From assembly GCF_001890765.1 (NCBI RefSeq), contig NZ_KV878783.1:3500771-3564770 (forward strand): 64,000 nucleotides of DNA, written 5' to 3'. Numbering within the stretch: the stretch's first letter is position 1; the number at the start of each line of letters is the position of its first letter. A model generated the notes under the pieces. The model was given only the letters and a program-made list of their open reading frames with translations, was not told where the DNA came from and did no database searches. Made by a program: the position numbers and the translations under genes. Below are positions 45,957-54,519 of the stretch, in pieces. The DNA comes from Spirulina major PCC 6313. Lineage in GTDB: Bacteria; Cyanobacteriota; Cyanobacteriia; Cyanobacteriales; Spirulinaceae.

Positions 45957-47375
45957 ATGGTGATGCGGCGTTTGTTTGTGCCTCTGGTGTGTGTGCTGGG
46001 TTTGGGGTTAAATAGTTGCCGGTTAGCGGCCCAACTCGCCCCCACCGTTTTACCCGCGGCCCAACGGCCCGCCCCCCTCCCCCAAGACCCCCAAATCCCC
46101 GTCTACTTCAACCACAACACCGCCCAAGGGGCCAACTATACCGACCCCTACCGTCAAATCGAGCGGCCGGGGGATGATCTAGAAGGGGTGATTTTGCAAG
46201 AAATTGCACAGGCGCAGCAGTCCATTGATGTGGCGGTGCAGGAGTTGCGTTTACCCCGAATTGCCCAGGCCTTGGCAGCGAAACAGGCGGCGGGGGTGCG
46301 GGTGCGGGTGGTGCTAGAAAATACCTATAACCAACCCTGGCCGGAGAGCGAGCGATCTGGCCCCGGTCGCAGCAATACCGATGCTGAGATCGCGGCCTTG
46401 GCGGATCAGGATGGCGATGGCCAAGTGACGGCGGCAGAACTGGCCCAAAATGATGCGATTTTAATCCTGCGCAATGCCCGCGTGCCACTGATTGACGACA
46501 CCGCCGACGGGAGTAAGGGATCGGGGTTAATGCACCATAAATTTGTCGTGATTGATGGGGCGACGGTGGTGACGGGTTCGGCGAATTTTACCCCCAGTGG
46601 AACCCATGGCGATTTAACCATGGCCGTGAGTCGCGGTAATGTGAATCATCTGCTGGTGATCCGCGATCGCGCCCTGGCCCAAGCCTTTCAACAGGAATTT
46701 AATCTGCTTTGGGGCGATGGCCCCGGCGGCCGTCCCGATAGCAAGTTTGGCTTGCAAAAACCGATGCGACCCGCCCAAACTTTCACCATCGGAGCATCCC
46801 GCGTCACGGTGCATTTTTCCCCCACCTCTCCCTCCCAAGCCTGGGAAATGAGCAGCAACGGCCTAATCGCCCGCACTCTCAGCGCCGCCAATCAGAGCGT
46901 GGATCTTGCTCTTTTTGTATTTTCTGAGCAGGCGATCGCCAACACCCTCGCCACCCGTCACCAACAGGGAACCCAAGTCCGCGTTCTGATTGACCCTAGT
47001 TTTGCCTTCCGTGACTTTAGCGAGGGGCTGGATCTTTTGGGCGTGACGCTCCTCAAGCAAGACTGCCAAGCAGAACCCAATAACCAACCCTGGGCCGCCC
47101 CGATTACCACCGTCGGCGTGCCCGCCCTGCCCCCCGGCGACAAGCTTCACCATAAATTTGGGGTGATGGATCGGCGGGTCGTGATTACCGGGTCGCACAA
47201 TTGGTCAGCAGCGGCGAATCACAATAACGACGAAACAGTTTTAGTGATTGACAATCCTGCGATCGCGGCCCATTTTCAACAGGAATTTGACCATCTTTTT
47301 AAGGGAGCACAACTCGGCATCACGTCAGCCGTTGAAACTAAAATTCAAGAAGCCGCCCAAGCCTGCGGCGGGTGA
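45957..47375 (+). CDS. Phospholipase D-family lipoprotein with EF-hand-like insert
   Basis: 472 residues. Lipoprotein-type signal (LVCVLGLGLNSCRLAA). Two HKD half-sites: MHHKFVVIDGATVVTGSANFT (about residues 193-213) and LHHKFGVMDRRVVITGSHNWS (about 397-417), as needed for one PLD active site. Between the first strand set and the first HKD lies DQDGDGQVTAAEL (about 150-162), matching an EF-hand calcium loop with Asp at positions 1, 3 and 5 and a Glu at the end. The enzyme may be an exported nuclease or phospholipase controlled by Ca2+; the insert is unusual and its binding is inferred. Full length, single gene. Confidence 0.88.
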   Translation: MVMRRLFVPLVCVLGLGLNSCRLAAQLAPTVLPAAQRPAPLPQDPQIPVYFNHNTAQGANYTDPYRQIERPGDDLEGVILQEIAQAQQSIDVAVQELRLPRIAQALAAKQAAGVRVRVVLENTYNQPWPESERSGPGRSNTDAEIAALADQDGDGQVTAAELAQNDAILILRNARVPLIDDTADGSKGSGLMHHKFVVIDGATVVTGSANFTPSGTHGDLTMAVSRGNVNHLLVIRDRALAQAFQQEFNLLWGDGPGGRPDSKFGLQKPMRPAQTFTIGASRVTVHFSPTSPSQAWEMSSNGLIARTLSAANQSVDLALFVFSEQAIANTLATRHQQGTQVRVLIDPSFAFRDFSEGLDLLGVTLLKQDCQAEPNNQPWAAPITTVGVPALPPGDKLHHKFGVMDRRVVITGSHNWSAAANHNNDETVLVIDNPAIAAHFQQEFDHLFKGAQLGITSAVETKIQEAAQACGG

Positions 47376-47432
47376 TTATAATTCTCAACGCTTTAAAATA
47401 GACCCAATCTAGAGCCAGTCTGGTGATCAATT

Positions 47433-48002
47433 ATGAGTGTGATTCATTTCAGCTTAAAACCCCTCGTTGAGCACCTTAGCCATGAACAATTTTATGAATT
47501 GTGTATGGCGAACAAAGATGTTGCGATGGAACGAACGGTCACAGGAGAATTAATTATCATGCCCCCGGTTGGTGGTGAAAGTGGTGAAAAAGAAGCGGAA
47601 TTGATTACAGATTTAGGAATTTGGAATCGCCAAACGCAACTCGGAAAAGTATTTAGCTCCTCAACAGTGTTTAAATTACCAAATGGTGGCGATCGCTCCC
47701 CCGATGCGGCATGGGTTCAACTCGAACGATGGAACGCCTTAACACCAGAACAGCGCAAACAATTCCCGCCCCTCTGTCCCGATTTCGTCATTGAATTGCG
47801 CTCAGACAGCGATCGCTTCAAACCCTTGCAAGACAAAATGCAAGAATATCTCGCCAGCGGTCTCAAGCTCGGTTGGTTGATTAATCCTCAGGGGCAAACG
47901 GTGGAAATCTATCGACCGGATCAAACTGTTGAGGTGATCAATTTTCCAGCCACTTTATCCGGTGAAACCGTGCTGCCGGGTTTTACGTTGACCCTTGATT
48001 AG
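47433..48002 (+). CDS. Uma2-family (PD-(D/E)XK-like) putative endonuclease
   Basis: 189 residues. The family pattern is clear: MERTVTGELIIMPPVGGESGEKEAELI, FSSSTVFKLPNGGDRSPDAAWVQLERW, CPDFVIELRSDSDRFKPLQDKMQEYLASGLKLGWLINPQGQTVEIYRP. The restriction-endonuclease-like core residues are Asp in PDAAW, Glu in FVIEL and the downstream K in QDKMQEY. Uma2 proteins are extremely abundant in cyanobacteria; their function is not established. A ribosome site is not obvious. The gene is followed by an AT-rich spacer with repeats and gene debris. Confidence 0.9.
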   Translation: MSVIHFSLKPLVEHLSHEQFYELCMANKDVAMERTVTGELIIMPPVGGESGEKEAELITDLGIWNRQTQLGKVFSSSTVFKLPNGGDRSPDAAWVQLERWNALTPEQRKQFPPLCPDFVIELRSDSDRFKPLQDKMQEYLASGLKLGWLINPQGQTVEIYRPDQTVEVINFPATLSGETVLPGFTLTLD

Positions 48003-48020
48003 GGCTGTTTTCAGCATCTA

Positions 48021-48073
48021 TCACGACAAGACCAAATCATCCAACTCGCGGTAGTCGGGGAGGGCGCGATCGC
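48021..48073 (-). pseudogene. Displaced 3' fragment of a cytosine-deaminase-like gene
   Basis: 48 of 53 bases match 49086-49138, the 3' end of the deaminase gene. Read on the minus strand it encodes DRALPDYRELDDLVLS plus a TGA stop, against DRTLPDYRELDDLVVS in the intact gene. Outside these 53 bp no similarity remains. Confidence 0.7.
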
Positions 48074-48169
48074 CCAGCAGATAAAGCCTTGCGGGGCGAT
48101 CGCACCTTTTTTGAATTTTAAAGTACGGAGTTTAGAGAAGCACTGACCCTCACCAAGATCGCAAAAATT

Positions 48170-48242
48170 AGAGTATTCACTGACATTTTTGTAAATAATT
48201 AATACAAGAGTATTCACTGACATTTTTGTAAATAATTGATAC
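48170..48242 (+). repeat. Two 36-bp direct repeats in an AT-rich spacer
   Basis: Units start at 48170 and 48207 (period 37) and differ at one position. Each runs from AGAGTATTCACTGACATTTT to GATAC or AATAC, and the unit ends GTATT/AATAC are complementary, so each is an imperfect palindrome. They lie about 140 bp upstream of the PEP-CTERM gene. The whole spacer 48003-48381 contains no gene. Confidence 0.8.
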
Positions 48243-48381
48243 ATTGAATAAAATTAAAGTTTATATTCGTTTTTATAAATACTTTTGTACTAGCAAGCAT
48301 TTGAGGTCATTCAGGCTATCCAGTCGGCTGTACAGCATCCTTGTTTCACCACAATTAATCACCGCAATTTTTTAATCAAAC

Positions 48382-49080
48382 ATGATGAATCTTTCTGCCA
48401 AAGCAATGGTTTTTGGGAGCGCGATCGCTCTGGGTCTGATGCCCATGGATGCGGCACAGGCCTTTAATCTCGATTTAAATGGCACAACCTACGAACTCAG
48501 TACCATCACCGGCACATTCGATGAAGTTGCCGACCAATTAGCAACACAACCCTGGTGGGGCGACCTCGACCTAGCGATCTCCGCCGCTGAACAAGTGGGA
48601 TTGGAGCTAGGTTCTACGGATGTCATGGTGCAAAGTTGCGATGTGGGTTATGAGGTGTCTTGTGATGAATCGCTGTACCAACTTGGTAATCTGTTCGCAT
48701 TTAGTTTAGATGACGATCAAGGATTTAATGCAAAACAGTACTCAAATGAGATTTGGGAATATACCATTTATGAGCCTCATCCCTGTCGAGGCGGCTACAC
48801 CCATGGCTGTGATGAAATCGAATATGTTTTCAACTTTTCTGGTAATGATGAAACAATCATCAACTATGAATATATGTTTGGTTGGGCTAGTGATTCTGAT
48901 GCCTTTTCCGTCTCTGAATCTCGCTACTATTCAGACGAACCTACTCCCGACTTGACCTGGACATGGACGATCGCAACCTCCCTCGAAGACGATCCCCAGC
49001 CTGTGCCTGAACCCGGCATGATTGTGGGCTATGGTGCGTTGATTGGGCTTGGGATTCGTCTACGGCGGCGAGCGTCGTAA
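48382..49080 (+). CDS. PEP-CTERM sorting-signal protein
   Basis: 232 residues. Signal peptide (MMNLSAKAMVFGSAIALGLMPMDAAQA), mature domain rich in Asp, Glu, Tyr and Ser with four cysteines (SCDVGYEVSCDE; HPCRGGYTHGCDE), and a C-terminal PEP-CTERM tail: VPEPGMIVGYGALIGLGIRLRRR. Proteins of this class are exported and processed by an exosortase, and most are linked to extracellular polysaccharide. No further domain is recognised. AT-rich, repeat-containing upstream region differs from neighbours, which suggests recent arrival between Uma2 and the deaminase gene. Stop codon lies 5 bp from the convergent deaminase stop. Confidence 0.87.
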   Translation: MMNLSAKAMVFGSAIALGLMPMDAAQAFNLDLNGTTYELSTITGTFDEVADQLATQPWWGDLDLAISAAEQVGLELGSTDVMVQSCDVGYEVSCDESLYQLGNLFAFSLDDDQGFNAKQYSNEIWEYTIYEPHPCRGGYTHGCDEIEYVFNFSGNDETIINYEYMFGWASDSDAFSVSESRYYSDEPTPDLTWTWTIATSLEDDPQPVPEPGMIVGYGALIGLGIRLRRRAS

Positions 49081-49085
49081 AGGAT

Positions 49086-50402
49086 TCACGACACCACTAA
49101 ATCATCCAACTCGCGGTAATCGGGGAGGGTGCGATCGCTGGGTTTGCCGTGGCGGAGGACGAGGCGATCGTGTTGCGATCGCGCCAACAATTCGCTATAC
49201 CATCGCGCCGTAAAAATCACCAAATCCGCCGAGCGACCCGGTTCTAAACGATTCGCCCCCAAGCCCATACTGTGGGAAGGCTGATCATTCACCGCACGAA
49301 TCCAATCACCATAGGGATAGTCCAGATGGGCGATGCGCACCGACTGCGTCCAGACTTCGAGCATATCGTGATCCCCAAAGCCATAGAAGGGGTCGCGGCA
49401 ATTGTCGCTGGCAAATGATAGTGCAATCCCGGCTTGGCGGGCTTCGTGGGCCAATGTCACCCCACGCCAGCGGGGGGTAGTGCCATCGGTGCGGCGATCC
49501 TGGAGGAACAGATTGCACATCGGCAAGCTGACCAGATCAATCCCGGCATCACGCACAAGATTAAGGGTTTTTTCAACCTCATCGGGGGGCTGCATCGCGA
49601 GGCTACAGCAATGGCCGCAGAGAATGTGACCCTGGAACCGATGGCGCAGGGCGGCTTGGGCAACGTGCCGCAAACTCATGGAGGTGGGGTCTTTGGTTTC
49701 GTCAACGTGAAAATCTAACTGTTGGATCTGGCGATCGCTGGCCAGTTGAAAGACGGTATCGAGACGGGCATCAAGATCGGGATGGGGATAGATCACAGCC
49801 CCTAAGACTGCGCCCAGGTCGGCAATTTGATCTGCGACGGCCACCCCGGCTGGAGTGAGGAAATCGTCTAGGCCGACGAGGGAAACGAGTTGCAGGGTGA
49901 TGCGATCGCGCCATGCCTCCCGCAGTTGAACAGCAACGGGTAAGCTAATCTCCGCCTGACCCCTGCCACAGTCGATATGGGTGCGGATCGCCGTCGTGCC
50001 GTGGGCCTCGCTACAGCGCAGCCCAAATTCCATCCGTCGCCGCACATCCTCGTGATGCCAATGGGTGGCGGCATCGGTGCGAGTGGCATGGAGGGCGCTG
50101 GTAAATGTGCCGTCGGGATTGGGCGATCGCTCCCAAATATGGCCCTTGTCGAGGTGGGTATGGCTATCCACAAACCCCGGTAACACCATGCGCCGCTCTA
50201 GATCCAATGTGGGCAAAGGATCAGAGGGAAGCACTGCGGCGGGTTGGAGGGCGACCAGTTGACCATCGGCAATGCAGAGATTGACGGGCGTTAAGCCCGT
50301 GCGATCGCCCCCATCGGGCCAATGGGCCGGGAGCAGTGTGACCGGACAATGGGCATTGAGTAACCAGTACCGGTCATGGTGAAGCACCACAGGATTAAGC
50401 AT
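49086..50402 (-). CDS. Cytosine deaminase-like amidohydrolase
   Basis: 438 residues. Metal-dependent hydrolase barrel: metal His pair in VLPGFVDSHTHLDKGHIW, RTHIDCGRGQ, the catalytic His/Glu region LDFHVDETKDPTSMSL, the metal His in ILCGHCCSLAM and the final Asp in SFASDNCRDPFYGFGDHDM. These match the CodA group (cytosine to uracil plus ammonia), although related isoguanine or guanidine deaminases cannot be excluded. C-terminal composite domain: LGANRLEPGRSADLVIF. The last 53 bp are duplicated at 48021-48073. Next upstream gene (SulP) runs in the same direction, 25 bp away. Confidence 0.85.
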   Translation of the reverse strand: MLNPVVLHHDRYWLLNAHCPVTLLPAHWPDGGDRTGLTPVNLCIADGQLVALQPAAVLPSDPLPTLDLERRMVLPGFVDSHTHLDKGHIWERSPNPDGTFTSALHATRTDAATHWHHEDVRRRMEFGLRCSEAHGTTAIRTHIDCGRGQAEISLPVAVQLREAWRDRITLQLVSLVGLDDFLTPAGVAVADQIADLGAVLGAVIYPHPDLDARLDTVFQLASDRQIQQLDFHVDETKDPTSMSLRHVAQAALRHRFQGHILCGHCCSLAMQPPDEVEKTLNLVRDAGIDLVSLPMCNLFLQDRRTDGTTPRWRGVTLAHEARQAGIALSFASDNCRDPFYGFGDHDMLEVWTQSVRIAHLDYPYGDWIRAVNDQPSHSMGLGANRLEPGRSADLVIFTARWYSELLARSQHDRLVLRHGKPSDRTLPDYRELDDLVVS

Positions 50403-50427
50403 AGTGGGTGAGATCTCGATGGGATTC

Positions 50428-52260
50428 CTAGGATGAGGATGAACGAGATGGAACCGGGATAGTTGCAGGGGTTGGTGTGCTGACAGAGGGATTTAACGCC
50501 GCGATTAACTGCTCTTCACACCAGGCCAAGCCTTGATTGAGAGTGATGAATTGTTGACAAGTGGCGCTAGAGTCGAGCGCGTCGCCCCGTTTTAGCACGG
50601 TCACGAGATCATCAGTGAGACCAATATAGACTAAGCGGATGTCCTGTTGGGTGGCGAGTTTACGAATTTTGGTGAAATTGAGCGTCGCTGAGGAATCAAT
50701 GCCGCTGACGAGGTGAAAATCGAGGACAAGGTAGCGTAGGGGTGGGGTCTGCTCAAGGCGATCGCGCACTGCTTCTAACAAATGATTGGCCCGGCCGAAA
50801 AAGATAAAGCCATGGAGTTGCAAAATATGGATGGCTTCACCGTGGCGATCGAGGATTTCCTGTTCCTCTGGGGTACGGGCGATCGCACTTTGTTGATGAA
50901 TCCCGGAAAATTGATCACGGGTGGCATGAATCCGACTGTAGTTCACCACAAACAGCACCACCGACATCACTAACCCCACTAACACCCCTTCGAGGAATCC
51001 CACCTGGTTAATCACCACCATGATCAAGAGGATGGTTAAATAATCCGCCAAGGGAAGTTTAAACGCCGATTTGTAGATCCATTGAATGAGTAAATCAATG
51101 CCCAAATAGAGGAGCAAACTGCCGAGAATGGGTTTCGGAAAATAGGCGAGAAAATCTGATCCTAAAATGAGAACGAGGAGACAGGGAACCGTTTTAAAGA
51201 CCCCGGCTAAACGATGATTGGCCTGCATTTTATGCACCAGCAAGGTGCTAGGCAGGGCTTGATTCCCGGCCATGCCACAGCCTAGCCCGGCGGCAAGGTT
51301 GGCTAACCCCACGGCTTGGAGTTCTTGGTTGATGTCAATGTCTTTTTCGACGGCTAATTCAATGCCGTTGTTGGTGAGCACTAAAGACAGCAAACTAATA
51401 AACATCAGAGTTGCGATCGCGCCCCCTTGCCCCACAATCACACCCCAATCCACCTGCTGTAACTCTTGCCAACCCAGAGGATGCCACAGCCCCCCTTGGG
51501 ACGAGGATTGCAACAACCAACCCGCCTCGCGGGCCACATCGACCGGCGTTTGCGTCACCCACAGCGCCCCGTAGAACGTCAGCAACATCAACACCAAACT
51601 CCCCGGCAAAATCAGGTAATGGCCAATCTGTTTCGTGACCCCCAGCAAGGCCACGCCGAGGAACACCCCTACCCCCCAATGCCAAGCCAGGGTTGGCTGG
51701 ATCAATTGGGGCAGCGTCGCCAGAGTCACCGGGAGATCACTCATCACCTGCACACCCCCCCGCACCAGGAGCAACCCCGTCCCCGCCATGAACCCCCCCA
51801 CCACGGGATAGGGAATAAAACTCACGGCTTGGCCAAGTTTCAACCGCCCCAGGATGCATAAAAAGAGGCCCGTACAGAGGGAGCCAATGGCGATCGCCGC
51901 CACCACCGTCAGCACCATAATTTGGGGATCGTCCGCTGCCATTTGCGCGGCGATCGCCGCCGCCATCACCGCAAGCACTGCCGTTGGCGCGGCGAGGGGC
52001 GTGGCGATCATCCCCGGCAGAGAACTAAACAGGGCCACCATAATACTGATGGCGGCGGTGCTAAAAATGGCAATCCCAACACCCACATTCAGGTACGGGG
52101 TCAATGTCCCTGAAAAAATGAGGGCGGCGTAGGAAATGCCGCGAATAATCCCAATCATGCCGGTGACACCGCCCGCGATCGCACTCGATAGCAGATGTTT
52201 GGGGCGTAGCTCTGTGGCGATTGGGGCCGGTAAAGACCAAGGCGAGGAAGACGAAGTCAT
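50428..52260 (-). CDS. SulP-family anion transporter with STAS domain
   Basis: 610 residues. N-terminal part: 10-14 membrane segments with the SulP pattern (RPKHLLSSAIAGGVTGMIGIIRGISYAALIFSG; VGGFMAGTGLLLVRGGVQV; NQALPSTLLVHKMQANHRLAGVFKT). C-terminal STAS domain at about 455-590 (IHILQLHGFIFFGRANHLLEAV; YLVLDFHLVSGIDSSATLNF). Family transports sulphate, bicarbonate or other anions; the substrate is not readable. The start overlaps the stop of the coiled-coil gene upstream (TAATG), so the two are translationally coupled. The C-terminus ends in a Thr/Pro/Ser tail. Confidence 0.9.
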   Translation of the reverse strand: MTSSSSPWSLPAPIATELRPKHLLSSAIAGGVTGMIGIIRGISYAALIFSGTLTPYLNVGVGIAIFSTAAISIMVALFSSLPGMIATPLAAPTAVLAVMAAAIAAQMAADDPQIMVLTVVAAIAIGSLCTGLFLCILGRLKLGQAVSFIPYPVVGGFMAGTGLLLVRGGVQVMSDLPVTLATLPQLIQPTLAWHWGVGVFLGVALLGVTKQIGHYLILPGSLVLMLLTFYGALWVTQTPVDVAREAGWLLQSSSQGGLWHPLGWQELQQVDWGVIVGQGGAIATLMFISLLSLVLTNNGIELAVEKDIDINQELQAVGLANLAAGLGCGMAGNQALPSTLLVHKMQANHRLAGVFKTVPCLLVLILGSDFLAYFPKPILGSLLLYLGIDLLIQWIYKSAFKLPLADYLTILLIMVVINQVGFLEGVLVGLVMSVVLFVVNYSRIHATRDQFSGIHQQSAIARTPEEQEILDRHGEAIHILQLHGFIFFGRANHLLEAVRDRLEQTPPLRYLVLDFHLVSGIDSSATLNFTKIRKLATQQDIRLVYIGLTDDLVTVLKRGDALDSSATCQQFITLNQGLAWCEEQLIAALNPSVSTPTPATIPVPSRSSSS

Positions 52261-53942
52261 TAATCTGACAGGTGCTGATAGCGATTGTAAACAGAAGATG
52301 TGTTGCGGTGGGACGGTGTGGCCACCATCACCCGGGGAATGGCTTGGAAGGCTGTTTTTAGGGTGTCTAGTCCTGATTCTAGTCCATTGATTTGCTCGGA
52401 AAAGGTAGCTAATTGTGCTAATTGGGCGGTAAGTTCGGCATAGTTTTGTTGCGTTTTATGATGATTTTGATGGGAGTCTGCTTGATATTGGTGCAGGGTT
52501 TGGGTGAGGGCGGCCTGTTGCTCCTTGAGGACAGTTTGAGCCTCTTGGCTGTGGGCTTGGTGGTCGTGAAACTGCGATCGCACCTGATCGAGTTGAGCTT
52601 GTAACTGCGTCAATTGCACCTGAAGAGTCCCCCGAATCTGATCAAGCTGTGGGGCTATGTCCTGAAACTGCTGCTGCTGGGCGGTGAGAGCCTGCTGGAT
52701 AATGACTTGCTGCTGCTCTAGGCGGTGTTCCGTTTGTCGCAGGGTTTCCGGCAGATGAGTGGTAATGCTTTGGATTTGGTGTTGGAGATCGGTCTGTTGC
52801 TGGTGCAGTTGATTGAGGTGGGTGTTGGTTTGGGTCAGTTGGCGCAGCAGGGCAGTCGGGCTATGGTGAGGATCGCGGGCTTGAGCGGTGAGCGATTCCA
52901 CTTGACCTTGAAGGGTTTGGAGCTGGGCGGTAAGGGACTGAAGTTCGGTGGTGGTTTGGGTTTGGTGGGTATTCACCTGACTAAAACGCCGTTGGTGATC
53001 GTGCAGTTGGGCGTTGTGGTCTTGGGCTTGTTGATCGAGGATGTCCAATTGAGGCGCGATCGCCGCCCCTTGTGCTTCAACCGCTTCAACCTCCCCTTGC
53101 AGATGCTGGATCGTCTCAGTAAGCTGCTCTAGGGCTTGGGTTTGATGCTCCTGCTGCTGATGGAACTCGTGGCGAAGCTGCTCTAGGGCTTGGCGTTGCT
53201 CCGTCGCCTGGGCCATGATCGCTGGGTCTACTTGCTCCTGTAGCTCTGTCGGATTCAGCATCTGTTCGACATGATTAAGGCGTTGGCTCATTTGGCTGAG
53301 GGTCGCCTCCAATGGAGCCATGGGATCAGGGTTTTGGGCGACGGGTTCGGGCGGGATCTGGGCCTTGAACTGCGATCGCAGTTCCTCTAATTCCTGCTGG
53401 AGAGAGGCGATCGCCGCCCAGGGCAGATCCGGGGCAGACTCAGGCGCGATCGCCCGCTGCCATTCCGGCAGTTGAGCGTCACCCTCCCGACCGTTGAGGG
53501 GCGACATCTCCCGCTGCGCCGTCAAGCGTTGCACCTCAGCCCGCAATTGCGACAGTTGAAAGAGAAGATGCGATCGTTCTTGATCCGCCTGGGTAAGACA
53601 CCCCATGATCCACTCCATCGCATCCGACAACGGTTCCTCCGGCGGCAACTGCGCCACCGGCCCAGACGCTTTCGGCGACAACTGCGCCACCGTCGGTTCA
53701 GGCTCAGGCAATGATTGCGCCGCTTGGAGTTCTGCAATCCGTCGTTTTTGATGCTGAACCGTCGTCCACATATGCCGGGCCCACGCCTCAAACTGCATCA
53801 ATGCAGTTCCAGAGAGTTTATGTTCGAGTCGCACCGGCCCCAGACGAGAGAACCCAGAATTTGACAGTTGCCAACCGCAGACATGGCAACGCTCTACCCT
53901 GCCCTTGAGGTATTGAGCTTGACACACCGGACATTCCGCCAT
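52260..53942 (-). CDS. Zinc-ribbon, long coiled-coil protein coupled to SulP
   Basis: 560 residues. Residues 4-22 hold two CxxC knuckles (CPVCQAQYLKGRVERCHVCG), a zinc-ribbon. A short globular part follows, then about 400 residues of Gln/Leu/His-rich coiled coil with few breaks (for example HLNQLHQQQTDLQHQIQSI), and a short tail (VMVATPSHRNTSSVY). No family known to me. It ends one base into the SulP start, so it is produced with the transporter and may form a scaffold or sensor at the membrane. High Gln and low complexity could also reflect rapid evolution. Confidence 0.8.
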   Translation of the reverse strand: MAECPVCQAQYLKGRVERCHVCGWQLSNSGFSRLGPVRLEHKLSGTALMQFEAWARHMWTTVQHQKRRIAELQAAQSLPEPEPTVAQLSPKASGPVAQLPPEEPLSDAMEWIMGCLTQADQERSHLLFQLSQLRAEVQRLTAQREMSPLNGREGDAQLPEWQRAIAPESAPDLPWAAIASLQQELEELRSQFKAQIPPEPVAQNPDPMAPLEATLSQMSQRLNHVEQMLNPTELQEQVDPAIMAQATEQRQALEQLRHEFHQQQEHQTQALEQLTETIQHLQGEVEAVEAQGAAIAPQLDILDQQAQDHNAQLHDHQRRFSQVNTHQTQTTTELQSLTAQLQTLQGQVESLTAQARDPHHSPTALLRQLTQTNTHLNQLHQQQTDLQHQIQSITTHLPETLRQTEHRLEQQQVIIQQALTAQQQQFQDIAPQLDQIRGTLQVQLTQLQAQLDQVRSQFHDHQAHSQEAQTVLKEQQAALTQTLHQYQADSHQNHHKTQQNYAELTAQLAQLATFSEQINGLESGLDTLKTAFQAIPRVMVATPSHRNTSSVYNRYQHLSD

Positions 53943-54519
53943 TTTGTCTTCTCTCCCGCATTCAAGTCATGCTTCAGCACTCAAGTCAACAATTGACCGT
54001 ATCTAGACCAAGATATTAAGTACAAATTGGCCCTCTAGTGTACCGTGATTTCCCCGTCAACCTGGGCAGTCAATAAACTTCTGTGAAGCCTGTTTAATCG
54101 AACCCTAATCGTGTTCCAACTCGGTATTCTTTCCCGTTCAACCGGATGATATGGGTGCATCCCAGTTATGCAATCCCAGTTATGCAATCCCTCCTGCAAT
54201 CCCTCCTGCAAACCTCTCCTGATGGAGAGGGCTTTTGGCTCCTTTCGCCTGCGGGAGAAGCGATGCCCTGAGCGATGTCGAAGGGGGCGGGGGATGAGGG
54301 TGCTCCCTGGCAAGCCATGGGAATCTGCAAAAGTGGGATGCACCCGATTACCTCTACAGCAATTCAAAATATTTCTAGTGGATTTCTGCACCATCGGCTC
54401 CCAAAAATGGGACGATATTGGGGGACATTTTTTCAATACTAGATATCCTTCACCGGGCGATCGCCCCGGCTAAAGAGGAAAAGTCCCCCCATTCCATCGC
54501 TCTACAATGAGGCGAAAAC
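53943..54519. other. 577-bp spacer without a gene, with short tandem repeats
   Basis: It lies between the divergent coiled-coil gene and the desaturase gene. At 54161-54188 CCCAGTTATGCAAT occurs twice in tandem and at 54189-54211 CCCTCCTGCAAT almost twice. A hairpin CCTCTCC/GGAGAGG (54213-54230) precedes a short T-run. Frames on both strands here look spurious. The segment resembles an accumulation of small genomic repeats. Confidence 0.6.

Noticed and set aside
54168-54473. 101-codon plus frame in the spacer before the desaturase
   Set aside because: It is composed of short tandem repeats and reads as low-complexity Cys/Pro peptide.
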